Assembly (NCBI GenBank): GCA_035495435.1
Contig: DATJFV010000020.1
Span: forward strand, 45,029-109,028
Origin: JBDSKH01 sp035495435
Lineage (GTDB): Bacteria > Actinomycetota > Actinomycetes > Actinomycetales > Microbacteriaceae
DNA: 64,000 nucleotides
Reading direction: 5' to 3'
In this document: positions 24,896-35,446 of the stretch, piece by piece
Layout: each line of letters opens with the position of its first letter
Numbering within the stretch: the first letter of the stretch is position 1
Position numbers and translations under genes: made by a program
Notes under the pieces: model-generated
Told to the model about the DNA's origin: nothing
The model's input: only the letters and a program-made list of their open reading frames with translations
Databases searched by the model: none

Positions 24896-26028
24896 GAACG
24901 CTCCTTGTCTCGGACGGCGCTGATCAGCATGGCCTCCAGCGCGAGGGCGGGTGCCACGTTGCCGTCGATGCGCTCGCGTGCGGTTGCGATCGCATCCAGC
25001 GTTTCGAGGGTGCGCGTGGGCGTGCTTTGCGCCGCCGCCTGCTCGAGCTGGGCGTAGATGGCGAGGTTCACCGGTTCGGTGGCGACACCGAGTTGCAGCA
25101 GCAGGATGTCGCGGTAGAGCGACATGAGGTCGATGAGGATGCGGTCGATCCCGTCGCGCAGGCTGCGGGTCGCGCGCCGCTTCTGGTCTTCGTCGAGCGC
25201 TTTCAGCTGGGCGCGCAGCGCGGGCGGCACCGCACCGCCCGGTTCGATGCCGAGGGAGCGCAGCGCACGGTCGCGCTCTTCGGCGTCGTGTTCGTCGGTG
25301 AACGCTTTGGCGTCGTCGCCGGCGAGGGCGAGCAGTTCGGCGGCGGCGAGCACCGCACCGGACACGCTGCGGATGCCGAGCGCGAGTTCGAGGGTGCGTC
25401 GCCGCCGCTCGCGGGCCTGCTCGTTCGTCGCCAGCCGGTGCGCCATCCCGATGTGCGATTGCGCCTCGCGCGCTGCCGTCGTCGCCTCGGGCAGGCTGAT
25501 GCCGTCGCGACGGGAGATGAGCTCGGCGACCTCGTCGACGCGCGGCACCCGCAGCCGCACGCTGCGCACGCGGGAGCGGATGGTGGGGATGAGGTCGGCT
25601 TCGCTGGGTGCGCAGAGGATCCACACGGTGCGCGGCGGCGGCTCTTCGAGGGCCTTCAGCAGCACGTTGGAGGTGCGCTCGGTCATACGGTCGGCGTCTT
25701 CGATCACCATCACCCGGTACCGCCCGACGGAGGGCGAGTACTGGCTGGTGGCGACCAGCTGCCGCACCTCGTCGATGGTGATGGTGACGCGGTCGGTGCT
25801 CAGGATGCCGAGGTCGGGGTGGGTGCGCGCCTGCACCTGGGCCTCGGTGGCGGCTTCGTCGCCGGGGCGGGCGATGAGGGCGGCGGCGAACGCGTAGGCG
25901 AGGATCGAGCGCCCCGATCCGGGCGGCCCGGTGATCAGCCAGGAGTGGGTGAGGCCTGCCTCATCCGCGGCGGCGTCGCGCATGATGGCGATCGCTTCTG
26001 CCTGACCGGTCAGGTCGTCCCAGCTCAC
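24892..26028 (-). CDS. holB: DNA polymerase III subunit delta'
   Basis: 378 residues, clamp-loader subunit. The P-loop reads GPPGSGRS, with Arg where ATPases have Lys, as expected for the non-catalytic delta' subunit. EDADRMTERTSNVLLKALEEPP is the conserved central motif. It works with DnaX (encoded at 52081) and delta to load the sliding clamp. It lies 10 bases after tmk, a very common pairing. TAGATT, overlapping the tmk stop, is 7 bases before the GTG start, so an internal leaderless promoter is possible. Confidence 0.93.
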   Translation of the reverse strand: MSWDDLTGQAEAIAIMRDAAADEAGLTHSWLITGPPGSGRSILAYAFAAALIARPGDEAATEAQVQARTHPDLGILSTDRVTITIDEVRQLVATSQYSPSVGRYRVMVIEDADRMTERTSNVLLKALEEPPPRTVWILCAPSEADLIPTIRSRVRSVRLRVPRVDEVAELISRRDGISLPEATTAAREAQSHIGMAHRLATNEQARERRRRTLELALGIRSVSGAVLAAAELLALAGDDAKAFTDEHDAEERDRALRSLGIEPGGAVPPALRAQLKALDEDQKRRATRSLRDGIDRILIDLMSLYRDILLLQLGVATEPVNLAIYAQLEQAAAQSTPTRTLETLDAIATARERIDGNVAPALALEAMLISAVRDKERS

Positions 26029-26038
26029 GGGGTCGAAT

Positions 26039-26689
26039 CTATCCGAGCAGGTCTGACACGCGGGTGCGGATGCGGTCGGCCAGCTCGTCGACGGGAAGGG
26101 TGGCGTCGAGCACGAGGAAGCGTTCGGGCTCGGTGGCGGCGAGGTCGAGGTAGGCGGCGCGGACGCGGGCGTGGAAGGCGTCGCCTTCGGCTTCGAGCCG
26201 GTCGTAGCGGGTGCGGGATTCGTCGAGCCGTACGCGGCCGATGCTTTCGTCGAGGTCGAGCAGCACGGTGAGGTGCGGCAGCAGCCCTTCGGTGGCCCAG
26301 AGGCTGAGGTCGCGGATCTCGCGGGGGTCGAGCACGCGCCCGGCGCCCTGGTAGGCGACGGAGGAGTCGAGGTAGCGGTCTTGGATGACGATGTCGCCGC
26401 GTTCGAGCGCGGGGCGCACGACGGTGGCGATGTTGTGGGCGCGGTCGGCGGCGTAGAGCAGCGCTTCGGCGCGGGGTGCGATGTGCCCGCGGAAGTGCAG
26501 CACGGTTTCGCGCACCTGCAGGCCCATCTCGGTGCCGCCGGGTTCGCGGGAGTGCACGACGGTGCGCCCCTGGGCGGTGAGCCACTCGGTGAGCAGGGCC
26601 GACTGGGTCGATTTGCCCGAGCCGTCGCCGCCTTCGAGGGTCAGGAAAAGTCCGGGGCCGGTGGGGCCCGGCGTGCTCGGCTGGGGCAC
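26039..26689 (-). CDS. tmk: Thymidylate kinase
   Basis: 216 residues, phosphorylates dTMP to dTDP. Walker A is EGGDGSGKST, the DRx motif is QDRYLDSSVAYQG, and the lid region follows. Size and motifs match bacterial Tmk. The GTG start at 26689 lies 4 bases past the topA stop, so topA-tmk-holB-peptidase look like one transcription unit. The window also has the salvage enzyme tdk (40351), so both routes of dTMP supply are partly represented. Confidence 0.94.
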   Translation of the reverse strand: MPQPSTPGPTGPGLFLTLEGGDGSGKSTQSALLTEWLTAQGRTVVHSREPGGTEMGLQVRETVLHFRGHIAPRAEALLYAADRAHNIATVVRPALERGDIVIQDRYLDSSVAYQGAGRVLDPREIRDLSLWATEGLLPHLTVLLDLDESIGRVRLDESRTRYDRLEAEGDAFHARVRAAYLDLAATEPERFLVLDATLPVDELADRIRTRVSDLLG

Positions 26690-26693
26690 GCGC

Positions 26694-29450
26694 TCAGCGC
26701 CTCTTGGCGGGGGCGCGCTTTGCCTTCGGCTTGGCGGGGCCCTTGGCGCGCTTCTCGGCGAGCAGTTCGACGGCGCGGTCGAAGTCGATCGAGTCGACGT
26801 CGTCGCCGCGCGGGATGGTGGCGTTGGTGATCCCGTCGGTGACGTACGGCCCGAAGCGGCCGTCGCGCACGCGGATCGGTTTGCCGCTGACCGGGTCGGC
26901 GTCGAACTCTTTCAGCGCGCTGCTGGGTCGGCGGGCACCGTATTTGGGTTGCGCGAAGATCTCGAGGGCGCCGGGCAGGTCGATGGTGAAGATCTGCTCT
27001 TCGCCCTCGAGCGACCGGCTGTCGGTGCCCTTCTTGATGTAGGGCCCGTAGCGGCCGTTCTGCGCGGTGATGTCTTCGCCCGACTCGGGGTCTTGGCCGA
27101 CGACCCGGGGCAGGTCGAGCAGCTTGATCGCTGTCTCGAGGTCGACGGTGGCCGGGTCCATGCTTTTGAACAGGGATGCGGTGCGCGGCTTGACCGCGGG
27201 CGCCTTCTTGGCGGCGGCCTTCTTCTTCGGTTTCGGCTCGACGATTTCGCCGGTGGCGGGGTCGACGGCGACACCGGGGTCGTTCTCGTCGACCTTCAGC
27301 ACGACCGCTTCGGGCTCGGGCTCGAGTTCGGTGACGTAGGGGCCGTAGCGGCCGTCCTTGGCGACGATCATCTTGCCGGTCGCCGGGTTGACGCCCAGTT
27401 CGCGGTCGCTGCTGACGGGGGCGTCGATCAGCTCGCGCGCCTTGGCCGGAGTCAGTTCGTCGGGCGCCAGTTCGGCCGGAACGTTCACCCGCCGCGGAGT
27501 CTCACCGCCATCCGGATCGGGCACCTCGAGGTAGGGCCCGTACCGGCCGATGCGCAGCGTGACGCCGTCGGCGATGCGGATCGAGTTGATGTCGCGGGCG
27601 TCGATCTCGCCGAGGTTGTCGACGACGGTGCGCAGCCCGCGGTGCTTGTCGCCGCCGAAGTACCACTGGTTGAGCCAGTCGACCCGGTCGGCTTCACCGC
27701 CGGCGATGCGGTCGAGGTCGTCTTCCATCTCGGCGGTGAAGTCGTATTCGACGAGGTCGCCGAAGTGCTCTTCGAGCAGCCGCACCACACTGAACGCGAT
27801 CCAGTTCGGCACGAGCGCGGTACCGCGCGGGGTGACGTAGCCGCGGTCGATGATGGTGGAGATGATGCTGGCGTAGGTGGAGGGTCGCCCGATGCCGAGT
27901 TCTTCGAGGGTCTTGACCAGGCTCGCTTCGGTGTAGCGCGGCGGCGGGGTGGTCTCGTGGCCCTTGGCCTCGAGGGCGCCGAGGTCGAGCACCTGGCCGA
28001 CGGTGAGCGGCGGCAGCGAGCGGTTCTCGTCGGCGCCGCCGGCGTCCTGCTCGTTGCGCTGCTCGTCCTGTCCCTCTTCATAGGCGGCCAGGAACCCGCG
28101 GAACGTGATCACGGTGCCCGAGGCGGTGAACTCCGCTGTGCCGTGCTCGGGCGTGGCTGCACTGATCGTCACGGAGGCGGTTGACCCGCGCGCGTCGGCC
28201 ATCTGCGATGCGACGGTGCGCTTCCAGATGAGGTCGTACAGCTTGAACTCGTTGCCGCGCAGCACGTTGCTGAGTTCGCTCGGGGTGCGGAACGTCTCAC
28301 CCGAGGGGCGGATCGCTTCGTGCGCCTCTTGAGCGTTCTTGGACTTGCCGCTGTAGAGGCGCGGCTTCTCGGGCACCGACTCGGCGCCGTACAGCCGGGC
28401 GGCCTGGCTGCGCGCCGCGCTGATCGCCTGCTGCGAGAGCGTCGGCGAGTCGGTGCGCATATAGGTGATGTAGCCGTTTTCGTAGAGGCCCTGCGCGACG
28501 CTCATGGTCTGGCGTGCCGAGAAGCGCAGCTTGCGCGCCGCCTCCTGCTGCAGCGTCGACGTGGTGAACGGTGCGGCGGGTCGACGCGTGTACGGCTTGG
28601 TCTCGAGGTTGCTGACCGTGAAGGAGGTCTGCGGCAGGCGCAGCGCGTCGGCGAGCGCCTCGGCTTTCGTCTCGTCGAGGGCGACGACATCGCCGGTCAA
28701 CTGCCCGCGATCGTTGTAGTCGCGGCCGCTGGCCACGCGCTTGCCGTCGAGCCGGGCGATCTTCGACTCGAAGGGGTTGCCTTCTGCCCCGGCCTGCGGT
28801 GCGAGCTGAGCGGTGAGGTCCCAGTACGCGGCCGGGACGAAGGCCAGGCGCTCGCGTTCGCGGTCGACGACCAGGCGGGTGGCGGCGGACTGCACGCGTC
28901 CGGCTGACAGGCCGGGCCCGACCTTGCGCCAGAGCACGGGCGAGATCTCGTAGCCGTAGAGCCGGTCGAGGATGCGCCGGGTCTCTTGCGCGTCGACCAG
29001 GGCGGTGTCGAGTTCGCGCGGATTGTTGCGGGCGGCCTCGATCGCGTCTTTGGTGATCTCGTGGAAGACCATGCGCTTCACGGGCACCTTGGGTTTCAGC
29101 ACCTCGAGCAGGTGCCAGGCGATGGCCTCGCCTTCGCGGTCTTCATCGGTTGCGAGGTAGAGCTCGTCGGCGTCTTTGAGGGCCTTCTTCAAATCGGAGA
29201 CGGTGCGCTTCTTCTCGTCGCTGACGACGTAATAAGGAAGGAACCCCTTTTCGACGTCGATCGAGAACTTGCCCAGCGAGCCCTTCTTGAGCTCGGGGGG
29301 CAGATTCTTCGGCTCGATCAGGTCGCGGATGTGCCCCACGGATGCCTGCACCTCATAGCCGTCGCCGAGGTACTGCGCGATCGTCTTGGCCTTCGCAGGC
29401 GACTCGACGATCACGAGCCGGCGCTTCGCCGGTGCTGCGCTGTCGGGCAC
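26694..29450 (-). CDS. topA: DNA topoisomerase I
   Basis: 918 residues. Type IA topoisomerase that relaxes negative supercoils. The Toprim domain (LVIVESPAKAKTI and DEDREGEAI) is at the N terminus, and the active tyrosine is in GYITYMRTDSPT near residue 330. The C-terminal third has four repeats built on GRYGPY (one as GRFGPY) in place of zinc fingers and a Lys/Arg-rich tail, the actinobacterial form. AAGGAG precedes the GTG start at 29450. The position next to a tad-like cluster is conserved in actinobacteria, including Mycobacterium. Confidence 0.96.
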   Translation of the reverse strand: MPDSAAPAKRRLVIVESPAKAKTIAQYLGDGYEVQASVGHIRDLIEPKNLPPELKKGSLGKFSIDVEKGFLPYYVVSDEKKRTVSDLKKALKDADELYLATDEDREGEAIAWHLLEVLKPKVPVKRMVFHEITKDAIEAARNNPRELDTALVDAQETRRILDRLYGYEISPVLWRKVGPGLSAGRVQSAATRLVVDRERERLAFVPAAYWDLTAQLAPQAGAEGNPFESKIARLDGKRVASGRDYNDRGQLTGDVVALDETKAEALADALRLPQTSFTVSNLETKPYTRRPAAPFTTSTLQQEAARKLRFSARQTMSVAQGLYENGYITYMRTDSPTLSQQAISAARSQAARLYGAESVPEKPRLYSGKSKNAQEAHEAIRPSGETFRTPSELSNVLRGNEFKLYDLIWKRTVASQMADARGSTASVTISAATPEHGTAEFTASGTVITFRGFLAAYEEGQDEQRNEQDAGGADENRSLPPLTVGQVLDLGALEAKGHETTPPPRYTEASLVKTLEELGIGRPSTYASIISTIIDRGYVTPRGTALVPNWIAFSVVRLLEEHFGDLVEYDFTAEMEDDLDRIAGGEADRVDWLNQWYFGGDKHRGLRTVVDNLGEIDARDINSIRIADGVTLRIGRYGPYLEVPDPDGGETPRRVNVPAELAPDELTPAKARELIDAPVSSDRELGVNPATGKMIVAKDGRYGPYVTELEPEPEAVVLKVDENDPGVAVDPATGEIVEPKPKKKAAAKKAPAVKPRTASLFKSMDPATVDLETAIKLLDLPRVVGQDPESGEDITAQNGRYGPYIKKGTDSRSLEGEEQIFTIDLPGALEIFAQPKYGARRPSSALKEFDADPVSGKPIRVRDGRFGPYVTDGITNATIPRGDDVDSIDFDRAVELLAEKRAKGPAKPKAKRAPAKRR

Positions 29451-29533
29451 GTCACTCCTTCTCTATATCCGGGGCCACCATACACAGTGCTCCCTGGTGC
29501 TGCTCGCGAGGCTCCCCCGCTGCTCGCCGCGCG

Positions 29534-29875
29534 TCACGGCGGCGGTCCTGCCGTCGAACGGGCACTGACCGGCACCGGCCCCACGCGGGCGGACACCTCG
29601 ACGGTGGCGATCAGTCCGTCGATCCCGCACTCGGTGAGCGACGCACCGGCAGCCTGCACGACGAGGGCTGCACCCTCGCACGGGGGCATGGCGATCGCTC
29701 CGGAGGCACCGTCGGCGGCGGCCAGAGCCGCCGCATCCGCCGCCCCGATGATGCGCTGCCGCACGGTCAGCGCAGACCCGAGGCCGATCGACGCGACGCC
29801 CACCGCCACCGTCGCCCCCACGAGCGCGAGAGCGAGTACACCGCCCGCCCCGCGGTCATCGCCCTGGCGGATCAC
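29534..29875 (-). CDS. TadE-like membrane protein (Rv3654c type)
   Basis: 113 residues with a hydrophobic N-terminal segment (about 10-32) preceded by a short charged head, the architecture of the TadE-like proteins found beside tad ATPases. It contains AADAAALAAADGASG, typical of this family. The GTG at 29875 overlaps the next gene's stop (GTGA). It is the last gene of the tad-like operon. It probably forms a minor pilin-like or assembly component; no experimental role is known for this group that I can cite. Confidence 0.75.
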   Translation of the reverse strand: MIRQGDDRGAGGVLALALVGATVAVGVASIGLGSALTVRQRIIGAADAAALAAADGASGAIAMPPCEGAALVVQAAGASLTECGIDGLIATVEVSARVGPVPVSARSTAGPPP

Positions 29876-30213
29876 CGCCCGCCGCCCAGGGCGCACGCCG
29901 ACGCGGCGACGTTGACACCAAGCCGCGCCGACGGGCCACGACCCGACACCCGCACCGTGGCGCAGACCAGGTCGCTGCGCGCGGAGCGGGTCACCCGGGC
30001 TCCGGGGAGCTGTCGAGCGAGGTGCCCGGCCACTACCGCGCCGCTCTCGCCGCGAGCCCACGAGCGCGCGGCGTCGGCCGCTGCATCCTGAGCCCGCAGC
30101 TGCAGGCCGGCGAGCTGAACGCCGCTGAGCAGCACGGCGAGCACCAGCATCACCGCCGGCATGGCGACCGCGAACTCGGCCGCCACGCTGCCGCGTTCGT
30201 CGCGAACGCTCAT
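29872..30213 (-). CDS. TadE-family pseudopilin-like protein
   Basis: 113 residues. The N terminus ERGSVAAEFAVAMPAVMLVLAVLL matches the TadE signature, a Glu within a prepilin-like helix followed by a membrane span. Similar to Rv3655c by order and size. ATGA overlap with the DUF4244 gene upstream and GTGA with the gene downstream give a tightly coupled string. It is probably inserted in the membrane and works with the Tad ATPase. Confidence 0.82.
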   Translation of the reverse strand: MSVRDERGSVAAEFAVAMPAVMLVLAVLLSGVQLAGLQLRAQDAAADAARSWARGESGAVVAGHLARQLPGARVTRSARSDLVCATVRVSGRGPSARLGVNVAASACALGGGR

Positions 30214-30386
30214 CCCGCCACGGTCAAGGCGGTGCGGACGAGCCCGGTGAGGATGGCCTGCACCTCACCCGATTTGAGGATCACGACCAGCAGACCGGCG
30301 AAGCCCACGGCGGCCATGATCGTGATCGCGTACTCCGCGGTGGCGGCGCCGTCGTCGCGCCGGAGGTATGAGATGAACCCGCGCAT
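30210..30386 (-). CDS. Flp-pilin-like DUF4244 protein
   Basis: 58 residues, beginning with a short basic leader (MRGFISYLRRDDG), then ATAEYAITIMAAVGFAGLLVVI, the Glu-Tyr prepilin motif and hydrophobic helix of Flp-like pilins. It is the counterpart of Rv3656c. AGGA lies about 8 bases upstream of the ATG. A 98-base gap before it may hold its own promoter, which would suit a major structural subunit. It is too short to be found by length-filtered gene calling. Confidence 0.82.
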   Translation of the reverse strand: MRGFISYLRRDDGAATAEYAITIMAAVGFAGLLVVILKSGEVQAILTGLVRTALTVAG

Positions 30387-30484
30387 GGGGTCGTCCTCTC
30401 TTATCGATGGGTTCGGCACGACCTCTTCAGTTTCACCGTGCTCGCGCTGCATGCAGAGGGACAACGGCGGATGGGTGGAGGGGA

Positions 30485-31393
30485 TCACACCGGCAGGGCG
30501 GTGGAGGACAGGATGGCGATCCCCGTCGGCACGACGCCCAGCAGCACGAATGCGGGCAGGATGCAGACCCCGAGTGGCAGCAGCAGGCGCGATTCGAGCC
30601 GCGCGGCGCGCGACGCGGCGTCGGCACGGGCCCGGCGCCGCTGCTCGTCGGCCTCCGCCCGAAGCAGGGCGACGGCGGGAACACCGGCCGCGGAGGCGAA
30701 CCCGAGAACCTCGTCCACCTCCTGCGACCGGAGGTCCAGCCCCGCGAGCGCACCGGATGCCGCGACCGACCGCGCGGCGCGGTCGATCGAGGTGCCGCCG
30801 GAGAGCGCCGTGGCCGTGAGGTCGAGCGCGATGCCCGGCGTCGCGTCCTGCGTGCGCGCCCATCGGATGAGACCGCGGTTCCAGCGCACGCCGAGGGCGA
30901 TGAGTCCACCGCCGCTGACCAGGCAGGCGATCCCGGGCACCGTGACGAAGACCGCCGCCACATCGAACCCCAGGATCACCCCCAGCAGCAGACCGACCAG
31001 GGGCAGCGCGAGCACGATGCGGCTGGTGGCGACAGGCCCGGCCAGCGCCGTGTCGACCTCGCGCGCCGACTGGGCGAGGTCGCGCAGCACATCCGCGGTG
31101 CGGTGGAGAGTAGGAGCCAGGGCCGCCCCGGTCTCGGTGGCGACCGACCAGATCGCCGCGACAACGCTCCAGGCCGACCGCTCCTCCGGGGGCGCCGAGC
31201 CGGCCACGGCGGCGAGGCGCGCCGGAAGATCCTGCGCCGATTCGAGCTCGTCGGCGATCGCCGGCACCCCAGAACTCGCGGCAGCGTGCCGCCAGGCGGA
31301 TGCCGCGGGGATCCCCGCACCCGTGAGCACGGCGAGCCGCTGCACGACTCCGGCCACGTGCTCAACACCGCCCACCCGCGACGCCCCGCTCAT
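30485..31393 (-). CDS. Type II secretion F / TadB-TadC-like membrane protein
   Basis: 302 residues with two pairs of membrane spans (near 150-195 and at the C terminus) and soluble helical segments, the pattern of TadB/TadC platform proteins. In Mycobacterium this position is filled by two separate genes; here one protein covers both. The ATG at 31393 overlaps the ATPase stop (ATGA). It would be the inner-membrane platform of a Tad-like pilus or secretion device. Confidence 0.82.
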   Translation of the reverse strand: MSGASRVGGVEHVAGVVQRLAVLTGAGIPAASAWRHAAASSGVPAIADELESAQDLPARLAAVAGSAPPEERSAWSVVAAIWSVATETGAALAPTLHRTADVLRDLAQSAREVDTALAGPVATSRIVLALPLVGLLLGVILGFDVAAVFVTVPGIACLVSGGGLIALGVRWNRGLIRWARTQDATPGIALDLTATALSGGTSIDRAARSVAASGALAGLDLRSQEVDEVLGFASAAGVPAVALLRAEADEQRRRARADAASRAARLESRLLLPLGVCILPAFVLLGVVPTGIAILSSTALPV

Positions 31394-32394
31394 TCGGTCA
31401 CCTCCAGTCGGCCGAACGGATCGAGCACGAGGCGCCCCACCGCCGCGAGCCGGCGCACCCCGCCGGCACGTTCGACGTGCAGCACCGCGTCGATCGCGCT
31501 GACCGTCTGACGGGTCACGGCGTCCATGCTCATTCCAGCCAGCGCCCCGAGTGCCTCGAGCCGCGCCGGCACGTCGGCCAGCGAGTTGGCGTGCAGGGTG
31601 CCGGCGCCGCCGTCGTGCCCGGTGTTCAGGGCCGCCAGCAATTCGCGCAGTTCGGGGCCGCGACACTCGCCGACGACCAGACGATCGGGCCGCATGCGCA
31701 GCGACTCGCGCACGAGTCGGTCGAGCCCGATCCCCCCCGCTCCGTCGAGATTCGCCTGCCGCGCTTCGAGCGCGACCACGTGCGGGTGGTCGATGCGCAG
31801 TTCGGCGACGTCTTCGACGACGATGATGCGTTCGGATGCCGGGGCGGCCGACAGCAGCGCCCCGAGCAGTGTGGTCTTGCCGCTTCCCCCCGCGCCGGTG
31901 ACCAGCAGATTGGCGCGGCGCGCAACGAGTTCACGCACCGCAGCCGCACCCGCACCCGCACCCGCGGACGCGAAGAATCCCGCCGCCTCGAGCTCGTCGA
32001 GCGAGAGCGGGCGGCGACGCGGCAGCCGAATCGACAGCACCGCTCCTCCGGGCGAGATCGGCGGCAGCACCGCGTGCACCCGCATCCCGTCACCCAGCCG
32101 CACATCGACCGCCGGCGTCGCCTCGTCGACATGACGCTCACCCGCGGAGATGAGGCGGGTTGCGAGGTCACGTGCCTCCGCGGCCGGGACCACCACGCCG
32201 GCAGCCTCGGCGCCGGCGCCGCGGTCGACCCACACCGCGCCGCCGGGATTCACGAAGACATCGGTCACCGCCGGGTCGCGCACGTACGCCGCCAGCACCC
32301 CGAAGACCGCATCGCCCGGTTCACCCCGGCCCACCGCCCCGGCGGCAGCGCCGTCCACGGGGTCCACCGCCCGACGCGCCACGAACTCAGCCAC
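31390..32394 (-). CDS. TadA/CpaF-type secretion ATPase
   Basis: 334 residues. Walker A is GAGGSGKTT, the Asp box and Walker B region follow (VVEDVAELRIDHPHVV, DRLVVGECRGPE), and GAGTLHANS is the His box of GspE/VirB11 ATPases. It powers assembly of the Tad-like apparatus encoded by the following four genes. The GTG start at 32394 has no strong ribosome binding site. A perfect 22-bp palindrome lies 53 bases upstream. The SSD/minD-like gene often found beside tadA in actinobacteria is absent here. Confidence 0.88.
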   Translation of the reverse strand: MAEFVARRAVDPVDGAAAGAVGRGEPGDAVFGVLAAYVRDPAVTDVFVNPGGAVWVDRGAGAEAAGVVVPAAEARDLATRLISAGERHVDEATPAVDVRLGDGMRVHAVLPPISPGGAVLSIRLPRRRPLSLDELEAAGFFASAGAGAGAAAVRELVARRANLLVTGAGGSGKTTLLGALLSAAPASERIIVVEDVAELRIDHPHVVALEARQANLDGAGGIGLDRLVRESLRMRPDRLVVGECRGPELRELLAALNTGHDGGAGTLHANSLADVPARLEALGALAGMSMDAVTRQTVSAIDAVLHVERAGGVRRLAAVGRLVLDPFGRLEVTE

Positions 32395-32446
32395 CCGGCC
32401 AGCGTGCCGCGCGGATGCGCGCCGGCCACGGCATCCGCCCGCATCT

Positions 32447-32468
32447 GTGCACAGCCGCGGCTGTGCAC
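32447..32468. promoter_or_regulatory. Perfect 22-bp palindrome
   Basis: GTGCACAGCCG and its exact complement meet at the centre without a spacer. CTGTGCAC appears twice in the element. It is 53 bases before the tadA start and about 270 bases before acs, with no T run on either side, so an operator is more likely than a terminator. No regulator is encoded next to it. Confidence 0.6.
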
Positions 32469-32494
32469 GACCAGAGCGGGCCGTTAACGAGAGG

Positions 32495-32526
32495 GGCGGC
32501 GCCCATTGGGGGGAACGGGCGCCGCC
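32495..32526. promoter_or_regulatory. 10-bp stem with 12-base loop in the tadA-acs gap
   Basis: GGCGGCGCCC at 32495-32504 is exactly complementary to GGGCGCCGCC at 32517-32526; the loop contains TTGGGGGGAA. The same ten bases recur at 32541-32550 outside the stem. The role is open: RNA leader structure, operator or divergent terminator. Confidence 0.5.
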
Positions 32527-32740
32527 ACAGCAACGCTGGATTGGGGGGAATCACGGCGCTGCGAACCGAGCGCAAGGCCCGGCTACCCAGAGTGTACTCC
32601 AAAAGGGGGACCCCGCAACGGGCAATGCGCGCGCGTCACTCGGGCCCTTAACCCGCTCCATTAGGATCGACGCACACCATCGACAATCACTCGCGACCAC
32701 CCAGGCTCGGCCGCGGATCGACACAAGGATGCTGACGTCC

Positions 32741-34676
<1,936 letters not shown>

Positions 34677-34699
<23 letters not shown>

Positions 34700-35408
34700 C
34701 CTCGGCGACCCGGTAGGCGTCGATCAGGTCGGCCACTCCCCCGTGCCAGGCGGGTCCGTGGCCGGGGATCACCCAGTCGACGTCGAGGTCGGCGATGCGC
34801 GCGAGCGACGCCGACGCCTCGGCCTGGTCGTCGGTGAACGGAGCGGGCTGCGGCCCCTGCTCGGCCGTCAGCACACTGCGGGTCGTCAGCGCATCGCCGA
34901 CGAACACGGCGCGCACCGCGGGCACGTGGAGGGCGATGCTGCCCGGCGAGTGGCCGGGCATCGCGATGACGCGCGGCGCGCCGGGCAGATCGAGCACGTT
35001 GCCGTCATCGACGGCGCTGACCTCCCGGAGGGCAGGCGTGCGCACCCCGCCCTTCCCGATGGCGTAGGCGAAGAACTGCAGCATCGGCCCGAACCTGCGC
35101 GGGTCGGCCGGTGTCGACGGGGGTTTCTCGCCCTGGGCGCGCGCGGCATCCGCCCGGCCCACATAGACGGGGATGCCCAGCTCAGCGCGCAGCCGCTCTG
35201 CGAAACCGGTGTGGTCGCTGTCGCCGTGGGTGAGCACGATGCCTTTGACGTCGGAGAGGCTGCGCCCGGCGGCGACGAGTTCGCGCCGCAGGTCGCGGTA
35301 GTGACCGGGAAGCCCGGCGTCGATGACGGTGACGCCGTCATCGGTGACGATGAGATGGATGGCGATCAGGTCGTTGCCTGCGCGGCGGAGTCCGGGGGCG
35401 AGTTGCAT
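34677..35408 (-). CDS. MBL-fold metallohydrolase
   Basis: 243 residues. The metal-binding motif is THGDSDHTG, with further ligands in MPGHSPGS and VFVGDAL and a final PGHGP. It is a general metallo-beta-lactamase-fold hydrolase; substrate unknown. The gene is divergent from a TetR gene and its ATG lies 7 bases after TATCAT, so the mRNA is probably leaderless and the TetR protein, whose candidate operator covers this hexamer, probably represses it. Confidence 0.88.
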
Positions 35409-35417
35409 GATGGCTAT

Positions 35418-35431
35418 GATACTTAGCTATC
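35418..35431. promoter_or_regulatory. Near-palindrome between MBL hydrolase and tetR
   Basis: GATACTTAGCTATC, with outer GATA/TATC arms and an almost symmetric centre, covers the -10 of the MBL gene (TATCAT 35421-35416) in a gap of 38 bp. GCTAT also occurs as a direct repeat here. It is the natural operator candidate for the TetR protein encoded at 35447. Confidence 0.5.
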
Positions 35432-35446
35432 GAGAGGAGCGCAAGA

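Larger units (their letters stand above)
32395..32740. other. 346-bp divergent gap between tadA and acs
   Basis: No gene. It holds, in order, the 22-bp palindrome (32447-32468), CGTTAACG (32482-32489), a 10-bp stem-loop (32495-32526), two copies of TTGGGGGGAA 35 bp apart (32506 and 32541), and a TAGGAT hexamer (32662-32667) that could be the acs -10, giving a leader of about 67 bases. No open frame with a ribosome binding site was found. Confidence 0.7.

Noticed and set aside
32447..32468. The 22-bp palindrome as an intrinsic terminator
   Set aside because: No gene ends near it on either strand and no T run follows; it lies between two divergent starts.
32495..32550. A c-di-AMP or other known riboswitch before acs
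   Set aside because: The G-rich motifs looked suggestive, but I could not fit the region to any riboswitch consensus that I know, and acs is not a usual target.
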